In this document: piece by piece, positions 16,454 through 25,742 of the stretch
Numbering within the stretch: the first letter of the stretch is position 1
Layout: each line of letters starts with the position of its first letter
Origin: JAIBJN01 sp035762005
GTDB lineage: Bacteria; Actinomycetota; Thermoleophilia; Gaiellales; Gaiellaceae
NCBI GenBank assembly: GCA_035762005.1
Contig: DASTQA010000060.1
Span: 1 to 64,000 of the forward strand
DNA length: 64,000 bases
Direction of reading: 5' to 3'
The notes under the pieces: model-generated
Databases searched by the model: none
The model's input: only the letters and a program-made list of their open reading frames with translations
What the model was told of the DNA's origin: nothing
Made by a program: the position numbers and the translations under genes

Positions 16454-17459
16454 CGTCGAGCGGCCGGCCGACGAGGCCCTGCGCGAGCTCTCGCTCGCCC
16501 AGGCGGTGAACGAGGCGCTCGCCGAGGAGCTCCGGCGCGACCCGACGGTCTTCGTCGTCGGCGAGGACGTCGCCGAAGCCGGCACGCCCTTCAAGGTTCT
16601 CTCGGGCCTCGTGGAGGAGTTCGGCGCCGAGCGCGTGCTCGACTCGCCCATCTCCGAGGCAGGCATCACCGGCATCGGGCTCGGAGCGGCGATGACCGGG
16701 ATGCGCCCCGTCGTCGACATCATGTTCGGCGACTTCCTGACGCTCGTCATGGACCAGGTCGTGAACCAGGCGGCCAAGGTCCACTACATGTCGGGCGGGC
16801 GCCTGAGGGCGCCGCTGACGGTGCGGACGACGCTGGGCGCCACCCGCCGCTCGGCGGCGCAGCACAGCCAGAGCCTCCACGCCTGGGTCGCGCACGTCCC
16901 CGGGCTCAAGGTCGCCCTCCCCTCGACGCCGTACGACGCCAAGGGCCTCCTCAAGTCCGCTATCCGCGACGACAGCCCGGTCGTCGTATTCGAGGACAAG
17001 ATGATGTTCGCGACGAAGGGACCCGTGCCCGAGGGCGAGTACACGCTCCCGTTCGGCGTCGCCGACGTCAAGCGCGAGGGCGAGGACGTCACGCTCGTGG
17101 CGACGAGCTCGATGGTCTACGTCGCCCTCGAGGCGGCGGACGAGCTGGAGCGCGAAGGCGTGAGCGCCGAGGTCGTCGACCCGCGCACGCTCGTCCCGCT
17201 CGACCGGGAGACGCTCGTCGAGTCGGCGAGGAAGACCGGGCGGGCCGTCGTCGTGGACGAGGGGCACCGCAGCTTCGGCGCCTCGGCCGAGCTCGCGGCG
17301 GCGATCGCGGAGGGCGCCTTCTACCACCTCGACGCGCCGGTCGCCCGCGCGGCGGCGCTCGACGTGCCCATCCCCTTCTCGCCGGTGCTCGAGGACCAGA
17401 CGGTGCCCACGGCGGAGAGCGTCTTCGAGCTCGCCAGGTCGCTCGTGGGGAAGGCGTGA
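16440..17459 (+). CDS. 2-oxoacid dehydrogenase E1 beta subunit
   Basis: 339 residues. Transketolase pyrimidine-binding domain (GEDVAEAGTPFKVLSGL, DSPISEAGITGIGLGAAM with the Glu that activates thiamine) followed by the C-terminal transketolase domain (LVATSSMVYVALEAA, VDPRTLVPLDRET, VDEGHRSFG). It pairs with the preceding alpha subunit to form an alpha2-beta2 E1. The sequence resembles acetoin and pyruvate E1 beta subunits equally well. Confidence 0.9.
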   Translation: MSIPSVERPADEALRELSLAQAVNEALAEELRRDPTVFVVGEDVAEAGTPFKVLSGLVEEFGAERVLDSPISEAGITGIGLGAAMTGMRPVVDIMFGDFLTLVMDQVVNQAAKVHYMSGGRLRAPLTVRTTLGATRRSAAQHSQSLHAWVAHVPGLKVALPSTPYDAKGLLKSAIRDDSPVVVFEDKMMFATKGPVPEGEYTLPFGVADVKREGEDVTLVATSSMVYVALEAADELEREGVSAEVVDPRTLVPLDRETLVESARKTGRAVVVDEGHRSFGASAELAAAIAEGAFYHLDAPVARAAALDVPIPFSPVLEDQTVPTAESVFELARSLVGKA

Positions 17460-17460
17460 C

Positions 17461-18798
17461 ATGGGCCTGAAGACGTTCGGGACGATGGCGGTGGACTGGG
17501 AGCAGCGCGCGGACCTCGACCGCCTGCGCCGGGAGCGTCTCGCGCGCGCGAAAGAGGGGCTCGCCGGCTCCGAGCTCGGCGCCCTCCTCCTCTTCGACAT
17601 GGCGAACATCCGCTACGTCACCGCTACCCACATCGGCACGTGGGCGATGGACAAGCTCATCCGCTTCTGCCTCCTGCCCCAGGGTGACGAGCCGATCATG
17701 TGGGACTTCGGCTCCGCCGCGCGGCACCACAAGCTCTACAACCCCTGGCTCGGGGAGGAGCGCTCGCGCGCGGGCATCTCGACGCTCCGCGGGGCGGTCG
17801 AGGGCCGGGCGGAGTCCGTCGCGGCGAAGATCCGCGTCGAGCTCGAGGAGCGCGGCCTCCTCGGCGAGCCGCTCGGCGTCGACGTGATCGAGCTTCCCGT
17901 CCTCGAGGCGCTCCAGGCCGAGGGCGTCCGCGTCGTCGACGGGCAGGCGCTCATGCAGGACGTGCGCAAGCTGAAGACGGCGGACGAGATCACCCTTCTC
18001 AACACCGCTTGCGCGATGGTCGACGCCGCCTACGAGGAGCTCTTCCGCGCCATGCGGCCGGGGATGCGTGAGAACGAGTGCGTCGCGCTCGTGAACCGCG
18101 TCCTCTTCGAGCTCGGCTCCGAGCACGTCGAGGGCGTGAACGCCATCTCGGGCGAGCGGTGCAGCCCGCACCCGCACGTCTTCACCGACCGCATGCTGCG
18201 GCCGGGCGACCCGGCCTACTTCGACATCCTCCACGCCTACAACGGCTACCGCACCTGCTACTACCGCACCTTCGCGGTCGGGAGCGCCTCGCGCGCGCAG
18301 GTGGACGCCTACAAGCACTGCCGCGACATCCTCGACCAGGCGATCACGCTCATCCGCCCGGGCGTGACGACGGCCGACGTGGTCTCGGTCTGGCCCGAGG
18401 CGCACGAGTTCGGCTTCCCGGACGAGGAGGCGGCCTTCGCCCTCCAGTACGGGCACGGCGTCGGGCTCTCGATCTGGGAGAAGCCGATCTTCAGCCGCCT
18501 CGTCTCCTTCGACCACCCGGAGGTGATCGAGGAGGGAATGGTCTTCGCGCTCGAGACCTTCTGGCCGGCCGCGGACGGCTGGTCGGCCGCCCGGATCGAG
18601 GAGCAGCTCGTCGTCACCGCCGACGGCTGCGAGGTGATCACCCGCTTCCCCGCCGAGGAGCTCCTCGTCGCGGGCGGCGGGCACTACACGGTCTCGGGCC
18701 CGCTCCCCGGGACGAGGGAGCCCGAGTCGCACCGAAACCGCGAGGGCACTCTGGACTGGGTCGCGGCCGGCGCCCGGAGCGAGGGTGATGGGGCCTAG
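17461..18798 (+). CDS. M24 pita-bread family protein, DddP-like, Asp-to-Cys in metal site
   Basis: 445 residues, two-domain M24 protein (creatinase N-domain to about 170, pita-bread C-domain). Of the five metal ligands of the family, Asp255 (YFDILHAY), His332 (GHGVGL), Glu365 (ALETFWP) and Glu380 (RIEEQLVVT) are present, but the Asp of the D-x-x-R-T motif is Cys266 (TCYYRT). Length and the NIRYVT, VIWD-like (MWDFGS) and KLEDQ-like blocks recall the DMSP lyase DddP as I remember it, but this does not establish that activity. It lies between E1 beta and E2, so it should act in the same pathway, perhaps as a C-N, C-S or amide hydrolase/lyase. Confidence 0.72.
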   Translation: MGLKTFGTMAVDWEQRADLDRLRRERLARAKEGLAGSELGALLLFDMANIRYVTATHIGTWAMDKLIRFCLLPQGDEPIMWDFGSAARHHKLYNPWLGEERSRAGISTLRGAVEGRAESVAAKIRVELEERGLLGEPLGVDVIELPVLEALQAEGVRVVDGQALMQDVRKLKTADEITLLNTACAMVDAAYEELFRAMRPGMRENECVALVNRVLFELGSEHVEGVNAISGERCSPHPHVFTDRMLRPGDPAYFDILHAYNGYRTCYYRTFAVGSASRAQVDAYKHCRDILDQAITLIRPGVTTADVVSVWPEAHEFGFPDEEAAFALQYGHGVGLSIWEKPIFSRLVSFDHPEVIEEGMVFALETFWPAADGWSAARIEEQLVVTADGCEVITRFPAEELLVAGGGHYTVSGPLPGTREPESHRNREGTLDWVAAGARSEGDGA

Positions 18799-18801
18799 CG
18801 C

Positions 18802-19995
18802 GTGTCGACCGAGGTGATCATGCCCGCTCTCGGAATGGCACAGGAGACCGGCCGTGTGCTCCGCTGGCTGAAGGCCGAGGGCGACGCGGTCGCGAAGGGC
18901 GAGCCGCTCATGGAGGTGGAGACCGACAAGGTCACCGTCGAGATCGAGGCCCCCGCCGAGGGCCTGCTCGCCGCCGTCCGGGCCGAGGCCGGTACCGACG
19001 TCCCGGTCGGCCAGGCGGTGGCGCTGATCCTGGCGCCGGGCGAGGTCGCGCCCGAGAACGGGGGTGCGGCCCGGTCGGCCGAGGCGCCGTCCGCTCCGCC
19101 GGCGGCCGTGGCCGCCGCCGGCCGGCCCCTCCGTGCCGGGCGCGCCGCGAGGCGCCGCCTCGCCTCGCCGAAGGCCCGTCGTCTCGCGGCCGAGCAGGGG
19201 ATCGACCTCGACGCCCTCGGCGACGGCAGCGGCCCCCACGGGGCCGTCCTCGCCGCCGACGTCGCCGCCGCCCGCCCGGCCGCCGCCGCGCGCCCGCCCG
19301 CCGCCGCGCAGGCGGGCGCCGCGGCGGAGCTGCCCGTGTCCCGGATCTGGGAGGTCATGGCCGAGCGGACGACGCGGAGCTGGACGACCGCCCCGCACTT
19401 CTACCTCGTGCGCGACGTCGACGCCGGCCGCCTGCAGAGCTGGCGCCGGGCCGCCCGGGCGCGGCTCGGCCTCGACGTGAGCGTCACCGACCTGCTCGTG
19501 CGTGCGACCGCGGCGGCGCTGCGGGGCCACCCGCGGGCGAACGCGGCCTGGGTCGACGGTGCCGTCCGGCGAAACGACGAGATCAACGTCGGGATCGCGG
19601 TCGCGGTCGAGGACGGCCTCGTCGTGCCGGTCGTCCACGGAGCCGACCGGATCGGGGTCGCCGGCATCGCCGCCCGGCGGGAGGAGATCGTCGCGCGGGC
19701 GCGCGAGGGCTCCCTCCGTCCCGACGACGTGGAGCGCGGCACCTTCACGATCTCGAACCTGGGGATGTACGGCGTCGACGCCTTCAACGCCGTCCTCGCG
19801 GGCCCGCAGGCGGCGATCCTCGCCGTCGGCCGGATCGCCGAGCGGGTCGTCGCCGTCGACGGCGCGCCCGCCGTGCGGCCGATGGCGACACTCACCCTCT
19901 CGTGCGACCACCGCACGATCGACGGCGCCACCGCGGCCCGGTTCCTCAGCGAGCTGGCCGACCTGATCGAGGAGCCCGCGGGCCTTGCGGACTGA
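18802..19995 (+). CDS. Dihydrolipoamide acyltransferase (E2)
   Basis: 397 residues from GTG 18802. One lipoyl domain with Lys43 in ETDKVTVEIEAP; Ala/Pro linker; peripheral-subunit-binding domain at about 118-152 (SPKARRLAAEQGIDL, GPHGAVLAADV); catalytic domain ending with CDHRTIDG (catalytic His about 370). It completes the E1-E2 core encoded at 15464-17459 and transfers an acyl group to CoA. E3 must be supplied by a gene elsewhere. The acyl specificity (acetyl, isobutyryl or other) is open. Confidence 0.9.
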   Translation: MSTEVIMPALGMAQETGRVLRWLKAEGDAVAKGEPLMEVETDKVTVEIEAPAEGLLAAVRAEAGTDVPVGQAVALILAPGEVAPENGGAARSAEAPSAPPAAVAAAGRPLRAGRAARRRLASPKARRLAAEQGIDLDALGDGSGPHGAVLAADVAAARPAAAARPPAAAQAGAAAELPVSRIWEVMAERTTRSWTTAPHFYLVRDVDAGRLQSWRRAARARLGLDVSVTDLLVRATAAALRGHPRANAAWVDGAVRRNDEINVGIAVAVEDGLVVPVVHGADRIGVAGIAARREEIVARAREGSLRPDDVERGTFTISNLGMYGVDAFNAVLAGPQAAILAVGRIAERVVAVDGAPAVRPMATLTLSCDHRTIDGATAARFLSELADLIEEPAGLAD

Positions 19996-21490
19996 GAGCA
20001 CCGCCGAGCGCCTGCGCGACACGGGCGCCGAGCCGGCCCGCGCCGAGGACGCGGCGACGTCCGAGCTCGGGGAGCTCGGCGCGCTCGTCGGCGGGCGGAC
20101 CGCGCTCACCGGCGACGCGGTCGAGGTCCGGAGCCCGTACGACGGCCGGCTCGTCGCCGTCGTCCACCGCGCGGGTCCCGAGGAGATCGAGGAGGCGATC
20201 ACGCGGGCCGTGCAGGCGTTCGAGGAGACGCGGAGGCTGCCCTCGTGGCGTCGCGCCGAGATCCTCGAGCGGATCGCGGCGCTCGTCGCCGGCCGGCGGG
20301 ACGAGCTCGCGCGCGCCATCGCCCTCGAGGCCGGGAAGCCGGTGAAGACCGCGCGCGTCGAGGTCGACCGCGCCTCGTTCACGTTCCGCATCGCGGCGGA
20401 GGAGTCGAAGCGGATCGGCGGCGAGATCGTCCCGCTCGACTGGGCGCCGGGGATGGAGGGCCGCATCGCGCACGTCCGCCGGGTCCCGCTCGGCCCCGTG
20501 GCCGGGATCACCCCCTTCAACTTCCCGCTCAACCTCGTCGTGCACAAGGTCGCGCCCGCGCTCGCCGCCGGCGACCCGATCGTGATCCGGCCCGCGTCGC
20601 AGACGCCCGCGAGCGCGCTCCTCCTCGGGGAGATGGCGCTCGAGGCCGGGTGGCCCGCGGGCGGGATCGCCGTCGTCCCGAGCTCCACGGAGACGGCGGC
20701 GCCGCTCGTCGAGGACGACCGCATCCGCATGCTCACCTTCACCGGGAGCCCGGCCGTCGGCTGGGCGCTCAAGGCCCGCGCGGGGCGCAAGCGGGTGACG
20801 CTCGAGCTGGGCGGGAACGCCGGCGTGATCGTCAACGCGGACGCCGACGTGCCCTTCGCCGCGGAGCGCGTCGCCTGGGGCGGCTTCGTCTACGCCGGGC
20901 AGACGTGCATCTCCGTCCAGCGCGTCCTCGTCCACGACGACGTGCACGACAGGTTCCTCGCGGAGTTCCTGCCGCGCGTCGAGGCGCTCAGGGCCGGCGA
21001 TCCGCTCGAGGAGGAGACCGACGTCGGCCCGCTCATCGACGACGGCGCCTCCGCCCGCGTCGCCGAGTGGGTCGAGGAGGCGCTCGCCGGCGGCGCCGAG
21101 GCCCTCGCGGGCGGGCGCGGCGAGGGCAGGCTCTGGCAGCCGACGGTGCTCGCGGGCGCCGCCGAGACGATGCGCGTCTCCTGCCGCGAGGCCTTCGCGC
21201 CTCTCGTCGTCGTCTCCCGCTTCGAGGACGTCGGCGACGCGATCGCCGGCGTCGACCGCAGCGACTACGGCCTCCAGGCCGGGATCTTCACCCGCGACTG
21301 GCCGACGATCCGCCGGGCCTTCGAGGAGATCGAGGTCGGCGGGCTCGTCGTGAACGACGTCCCCACCTTCCGGATCGACCACATGCCCTACGGCGGAGTC
21401 AAGCAGTCCGGCCTCGGCCGCGAGGGCGTCCGCTACGCGATCGAGGAGATGACCGAGCTGCGGCTCCTGGCCCTGAACGAGCGCGACTGA
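19985..21490 (+). CDS. NAD(P)-dependent aldehyde dehydrogenase
   Basis: 501 residues from a TTG that overlaps the E2 stop by 11 bases. Full ALDH fold: GITPFNFPLNLVVHKVAPAL, cofactor loop FTGSPAVGWALK, general base Glu in LELGGNAG and catalytic Cys in GQTCISVQR, with the C-terminal PYGGVKQSGLGREG. Close to lactaldehyde/succinate-semialdehyde and non-phosphorylating GAPDH types. It oxidises an aldehyde to an acid (or acyl-CoA is less likely). Coupled to cupin genes downstream. Confidence 0.88.
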   Translation: MRTESTAERLRDTGAEPARAEDAATSELGELGALVGGRTALTGDAVEVRSPYDGRLVAVVHRAGPEEIEEAITRAVQAFEETRRLPSWRRAEILERIAALVAGRRDELARAIALEAGKPVKTARVEVDRASFTFRIAAEESKRIGGEIVPLDWAPGMEGRIAHVRRVPLGPVAGITPFNFPLNLVVHKVAPALAAGDPIVIRPASQTPASALLLGEMALEAGWPAGGIAVVPSSTETAAPLVEDDRIRMLTFTGSPAVGWALKARAGRKRVTLELGGNAGVIVNADADVPFAAERVAWGGFVYAGQTCISVQRVLVHDDVHDRFLAEFLPRVEALRAGDPLEEETDVGPLIDDGASARVAEWVEEALAGGAEALAGGRGEGRLWQPTVLAGAAETMRVSCREAFAPLVVVSRFEDVGDAIAGVDRSDYGLQAGIFTRDWPTIRRAFEEIEVGGLVVNDVPTFRIDHMPYGGVKQSGLGREGVRYAIEEMTELRLLALNERD

Positions 21491-21867
21491 TGGCCCGCGT
21501 CTTCAGCCGGGAGGAGCTGCCGCGCTTCGCGTCGCTCCGGGACGCGCGCGACCGGCTCGATCTCGTCACGGAGAACGTGCCCGTCGGCGCGACCGCGCTC
21601 AGGGCCGACCGGATCGTCTACCGCCCCGGCGACACGGCGGCGCGGCACTACCACGTCGGCAGCACCCAGGTCTTCTTCGTCCTGCGCGGCAACGGGCTCG
21701 TGCACGTCGACGGCGAGCCGCGGCGGCTGGAGCCGGGCTCGGTCGTCGTCGTCGAGCCGGAGCGGGTGCACTGGTTCGAGAACGACGGCGAGAGCGAGTT
21801 TGCCTTCGTCGAGTACTGGGCCCCGCCGCCCGAAGAGACGGTCTGGGTCGACGAGGGGGACGTGTGA
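21490..21867 (+). CDS. Cupin-domain protein
   Basis: 125 residues; ATG 21490 overlaps the ALDH stop by one base. Cupin motif 1 H-Y-H-x4-Q-V-F-F-V-L-x-G-x-G and motif 2 ending ERVHWF provide two His in the first motif and one in the second, enough for a metal site. Such single-domain cupins act as isomerases, dioxygenases or ligand sensors. Role in the pathway unknown. Confidence 0.75.
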   Translation: MARVFSREELPRFASLRDARDRLDLVTENVPVGATALRADRIVYRPGDTAARHYHVGSTQVFFVLRGNGLVHVDGEPRRLEPGSVVVVEPERVHWFENDGESEFAFVEYWAPPPEETVWVDEGDV

Positions 21868-22190
21868 CGATGGCGGCGCGTGCGCCCGGGTCCGGGCGAG
21901 GGGGAGGCGGCGTGACCGAGAGGGCAGTGGCCTCGCTCGGTCCGGCGCTCGCCGCGAGCCGGCTGGAGCTCCCGCCCGGGGCGACGAGCGAGTGGCGCGA
22001 CCACGCCCGCGGCGAGGCCTTCCTCTACGTCGTCGCCGGCTCGGGGCGTCTCGCGCTCCCGGAGCAGACGTTCCCGCTCGCCCCGGAGAGCGTCGCGTGG
22101 CTCGAGCCCGGCGACCGCTACCGGCTGGAAGCGGGCGAGGACGGGCTCACGGTGCTCGCGGCCGGCGCCGGGACGGAGGTGGGCGGGTGA
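21864..22190 (+). CDS. Degenerate cupin-like protein
   Basis: 108 residues from GTG 21864 (ATG 21870 is an equally possible start). Barrel-like pattern GATSEWRDHARGEAFLYVVAGSGRL then PGDRYRLEAG, but only one His remains of motif 1 and none is visible in motif 2, so a metal site is doubtful. GTGA overlaps with genes on both sides show it is part of the operon. It may pair with the preceding cupin as a non-catalytic half. Confidence 0.6.
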   Translation: MTMAARAPGSGRGGGGVTERAVASLGPALAASRLELPPGATSEWRDHARGEAFLYVVAGSGRLALPEQTFPLAPESVAWLEPGDRYRLEAGEDGLTVLAAGAGTEVGG

Positions 22191-23416
22191 CGAGCCTGCT
22201 CGACGTCGCGGCCGAGCTCGAGAAGTCGAAGGGGCTCGCCCCGAAGCCGCCGGAGGACGAGCGGCGCGGCCGGCTCGAGCGGGCGCGCGCGGCGATCGCC
22301 GCGGAGGGCCTCGAGGGTCTCCTCGTCTGGGGCTCGGCCGGCGCGAACCACGACCCGATCCGGTACCTCGCCGGGTACGTCCACGTCTTCCCCACCGCGA
22401 GCTCGCTGCTCCTCGTTCCGCTCGAGCGCGACCCGATCCTCCTCGTCGACCAGGCCTGGCACCTCGACGAGGCGCGGAAGATGTCCTGGATCGAGGACGT
22501 ACGCGCCTACCCGGCGCCGGCGCGGCGCTGGCTCGCCGACGAGCTGCGCGCGACGCTCGGAGGCGCCCTCGCGGACGCCGGGCTCGACGCCGCGCGCGTC
22601 GGCGTCTTCACAGGGGAGATGCCGGCCGTCTACGCCGACGTCCTCGCCGCGAGCGCGCCCGGGGCGACCTTCCCCGAGGGAGCCGCCGTGTGGCAGGAGC
22701 TCGTCGCCACGCCGTCGGCCTACGACGCGGAGAGCATCCGGCGGACGGCGGCCGTGGCGGACGCCGGCCTCGCCGCCGCCGTCGAGGCGGCCGGCGCGGG
22801 CGTCCCGGAGTACGAGCTCTGCCTCCGCTCCCTCGAGCGGATGGCCTCGCTCGGCGCCGAGTTCCTGCACGGGAGCGGCATGTCCACCCACATCAACGTC
22901 GGCTCCTTCAGCGACGTCGTCTCGAACGTCCGTCCCTACCTCTACGCGGCGAGGCCGCTCGAGGAGGGGCAGATGTTCTGGCTCGACCTCTCGGCGTCCT
23001 ACGCGGGGTGCTACACGGACGTCGACCGGACGATCTCGGTCGGCGGGCCGTCGCCCGCGCAGCGGGAGCTCTACGCCGTGGCGGCCGAGATGTACCGCGT
23101 CATGCTCGCCGAGGCCAGGGCGGGCGTCCGCGGCGGCGACCTGTGGGAGAAGGGGAACGCTGTGGCGGTGGACGCGGGGTACGGCGACTACTCGAACCAC
23201 GTCTACCTCGGACACACCACCGGCATCACCACCTCCTCGCGCCCGGTCGTGGCGCGAGGCGAGACGGCGGAGCTTCGCCCAGGGAGCTTCGTCAACGTCG
23301 AGCCGGGGATCTTCGTCCCCGGGGTCGGCTCGGCGTGTATCGAGAACACGCTCCACGTGACCGAGGAGGGAGCGGTTCCGATCAACGAGTTCGGCAACGA
23401 GATCCATGTCGTCTGA
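22187..23416 (+). CDS. M24 family metallohydrolase (Xaa-Pro peptidase/ectoine hydrolase-like)
   Basis: 409 residues from GTG 22187 (GTGA overlap). All five metal ligands are present: Asp267, Asp278 (TDVDRT), His343 (LGHTTG), Glu372 (NVEPGIF) and Glu386 (CIENTLHVT). This is the only one of three M24 proteins in the region with an intact dinuclear site. Members include aminopeptidase P, prolidase and ectoine hydrolase DoeA; in a catabolic operon with no proteolytic context, hydrolysis of a small amide is more likely than peptidase action. It ends the first enzyme block before the transporter genes. Confidence 0.82.
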   Translation: MTSLLDVAAELEKSKGLAPKPPEDERRGRLERARAAIAAEGLEGLLVWGSAGANHDPIRYLAGYVHVFPTASSLLLVPLERDPILLVDQAWHLDEARKMSWIEDVRAYPAPARRWLADELRATLGGALADAGLDAARVGVFTGEMPAVYADVLAASAPGATFPEGAAVWQELVATPSAYDAESIRRTAAVADAGLAAAVEAAGAGVPEYELCLRSLERMASLGAEFLHGSGMSTHINVGSFSDVVSNVRPYLYAARPLEEGQMFWLDLSASYAGCYTDVDRTISVGGPSPAQRELYAVAAEMYRVMLAEARAGVRGGDLWEKGNAVAVDAGYGDYSNHVYLGHTTGITTSSRPVVARGETAELRPGSFVNVEPGIFVPGVGSACIENTLHVTEEGAVPINEFGNEIHVV

Positions 23417-23503
23417 GGTGAGAAGCGAGTGGGGGGTGAGGCGTCGCCGCGACGCGGGCGGGTTGCCTCGGGAATCGGTAACCGCGACAACGGAGGTACC
23501 TAG

Positions 23504-24784
23504 ATGAGAAGGATCGTTTGGCTGCTCGCGTTGCTGCCGGTGCTCCTGGCGCTCGTGCTCGCCGCCGGCTGCGGTGGCGACGACGACGACGGCGGTGACG
23601 CGGGCGGCGACACGGGAGCGACGGACACGGGCGGTGGCGGCGAGGCGAGCGGCGAGCCGATCAGGATCGGCGCCTCGCTCCCCCTCACCGGCGACTTCGC
23701 CGAGCCCGGCGAGGCCGCGAGGCGGGGCTACGAGGTCTGGATGGAGATGGTCAACGAGTCCGGCGGCCTGCTCGGGCGCCCGGTCGAGATGGTCATCAAG
23801 GACGACCAGTCCGACCAGAACCTCGTCGTGACGGACTACAACGCGCTCATCGAGCAGGACCAGGTCGACCTCCTGCTCGGCACCTTCTCGTCGCTCCTCA
23901 ACATCCCGGCCTCTGCGGTCGCCGAGCGGGCGCAGATGGTGTACGTCGAGCCGGCGGGCGGCTCGCCCGACATGTTCAACCGCGGCTTCGAGTACCTGTT
24001 CTTCGCCCAGCAGGCGACGGCGCCGCACCAGGCCGACCTCTTCTCGGAGTGGGTCACGGGCCTGCCCGAGGGCGAGAGGCCGGCGACGGCCGCCTACGTC
24101 GCGGCCGACGACCCCTTCGGCGCGCCTGTCGCCGAGGGCATCCAGGAGCAGCTCGAGGCGGCGGGCGTCGAGACGGTCTACTCCGAGATCTACCCGCCGG
24201 AGACCGTCAACTTCGACGCGATCGCGGCGGACATCGCCGCGCAGAAGCCCGACGTCATCGCCCAGGGCTCGGCCGGCCTCCAGGACGGCGTCAACCTCAT
24301 CACCGCGCTCGGCGCGGCGGGCTACAGCCCGAAGCAGATGTTCCAGGCCTCGACCCCGTCGTTCGCGGACCAGTACTCGGACGCGATCGGGGTCGAGAAC
24401 ACCGAGGGCATCTTCTACGCGGTGAGCTACCACGTGGACGCGCCGACGCCGGGGAACGCGGAGTTCCTCGAGGCCTACCGCGCGAAGTACGACAACGAGG
24501 ACCCGGCCGAGGACGCCGCCGACGGCTACGCCGCCGCGCAGGTCCTCCAGGCCGCCGTCGAGGCCGTCGGCTCGATCGACGACCAGGCTGCGCTGAAGGA
24601 CTGGCTGCACGAGAACTCCGTGGAGACCATCCTCGGCGAGCTCAGCTGGGACGAGACCGGCGCTCCGGAGCAGGCCTTCCTCCTCGCGCAGTGGCAGAAC
24701 GGCGACGAGGAGATCGTCCTGCCCGAGGACGCCGCCACGTCGGACACCATCGTCAACCCCAAGCCTCCGTGGACGGGACGCTGA
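23504..24784 (+). CDS. Liv-type ABC substrate-binding lipoprotein
   Basis: 426 residues with a GGAGG ribosome site 8 bases before the ATG. Lipoprotein signal peptide with lipobox LAAGC (Cys24), an acidic Gly/Asp spacer, then a type I periplasmic-binding domain beginning IRIGASLPLTGDFAEPGEAARRG. It captures the operon substrate outside the membrane and delivers it to the permeases encoded next. The Liv (HAAT) family takes branched-chain amino acids but also amides, urea and aromatic acids, so the ligand is not fixed by homology. Confidence 0.9.
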   Translation: MRRIVWLLALLPVLLALVLAAGCGGDDDDGGDAGGDTGATDTGGGGEASGEPIRIGASLPLTGDFAEPGEAARRGYEVWMEMVNESGGLLGRPVEMVIKDDQSDQNLVVTDYNALIEQDQVDLLLGTFSSLLNIPASAVAERAQMVYVEPAGGSPDMFNRGFEYLFFAQQATAPHQADLFSEWVTGLPEGERPATAAYVAADDPFGAPVAEGIQEQLEAAGVETVYSEIYPPETVNFDAIAADIAAQKPDVIAQGSAGLQDGVNLITALGAAGYSPKQMFQASTPSFADQYSDAIGVENTEGIFYAVSYHVDAPTPGNAEFLEAYRAKYDNEDPAEDAADGYAAAQVLQAAVEAVGSIDDQAALKDWLHENSVETILGELSWDETGAPEQAFLLAQWQNGDEEIVLPEDAATSDTIVNPKPPWTGR

Positions 24785-24808
24785 CCGACGACTGACGCAC
24801 GAGTGGAG

Positions 24809-24838
24809 CCGGCCGGGAGCCTCTCCGGCCCCGGCCGG
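24809..24838 (+). promoter_or_regulatory. Intercistronic stem-loop
   Basis: CCGGCCGGG (24809-24817) pairs with CCCGGCCGG (24830-24838) across a 12-base loop, in the 76-base gap between the binding protein and the first permease. Such hairpins commonly raise binding-protein mRNA over permease mRNA by partial termination or 3' protection. Confidence 0.45.
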
Positions 24839-24860
24839 CCTCCGCCCTCGGGACACGATC

Positions 24861-25742
24861 GTGACGCAACTGATCCAGACCATCGTTCTCGGGCTCCTCC
24901 TCGGCGGCGTCTACGCCCTGCTCGCCTCGGGCCTGACGCTCATCTTCGGGGTCATGGACGTGATCAACGTCGCCCAGGGGGCGCTCATCATCCTCTCGGC
25001 GTTCATCACGTGGGCCGCGTGGAGCGAGACGGGGCTCGACCCGCTGCTCGGGGTGCTCGTGACGACGCCCGCGATGTTCCTGATCGGCTTCGGGATCTAC
25101 ATGGCGTCGGTCCGGTGGATCCAGGGGAAGCCGCCGTCCACCTCGGTCATCCTGACGTTCGGGCTCGCTCTCATCATCGAGGGCGTCATGGGAATGGTCT
25201 GGACCGCGACGCTGCACCGGGCGACGCCGGCGTACTTCAACCAGTCGTTCACGATCGGCGACATCTACCTGCGCAAGGGCCAGGTCTACGCGTGCGCGAT
25301 CGCGATCGGGGTGCTCGCAGTCCTCTACGTGATCCTGCGCGTCACGTGGCTCGGCCGGGCGATCCGGGCCGTGTCCGCGAACATGAGCTCGGCGCGGCTC
25401 GTGGGCGTGAACCCGAGCACGGTGGCGGCCCTCACGTTCGCGGTGGGCGTCGCCACGGCAGGAGCGGGCGGCTCCCTCGCCTCCGTGCTCTACCCCTTCC
25501 TGCCCGCCTCCCACTACGCGTGGATCTCGCGCCTGCTCGGCATCATCGTCCTGGGCGGGATGGGGAGCTTGCCGGGCGCCGTCGTGGGCGCGCTCCTGCT
25601 CGGCGTCGCGGAGACGATGACCCAGACCTACGTCTCGCCGCAGTGGGCGACGCTCGTGCCCTGGGCCGTGATCATGCTCGTGCTCCTCCTCCGCCCGCAG
25701 GGGCTCATGGGCCAGAAGTTGCGAGAGGACGTGGCGCTGTGA
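24861..25742 (+). CDS. Liv-type ABC permease (LivH)
   Basis: 293 residues from GTG 24861, about eight transmembrane segments. Opens with the family hallmark LIQTIVLGLLLGGVYALLASGLTLIFGVMDVINVAQG and carries the cytoplasmic coupling loop around AVSANMSSARLVGVN. It forms half of the membrane channel with the LivM domain of the next gene, whose GTG overlaps this stop. Confidence 0.9.
   Translation: MTQLIQTIVLGLLLGGVYALLASGLTLIFGVMDVINVAQGALIILSAFITWAAWSETGLDPLLGVLVTTPAMFLIGFGIYMASVRWIQGKPPSTSVILTFGLALIIEGVMGMVWTATLHRATPAYFNQSFTIGDIYLRKGQVYACAIAIGVLAVLYVILRVTWLGRAIRAVSANMSSARLVGVNPSTVAALTFAVGVATAGAGGSLASVLYPFLPASHYAWISRLLGIIVLGGMGSLPGAVVGALLLGVAETMTQTYVSPQWATLVPWAVIMLVLLLRPQGLMGQKLREDVAL

Noticed and set aside
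15464..19995. Acetoin dehydrogenase specifically
   Set aside because: E1/E2 resemble acetoin, pyruvate and branched-chain complexes alike; no acetoin-specific genes (acoK, acoX) are nearby.
17089..20835. Very long minus-strand open frame opposite the E1-E2 genes
   Set aside because: GC-rich codon bias suppresses stops on the antisense strand; the plus strand carries recognisable enzymes throughout.
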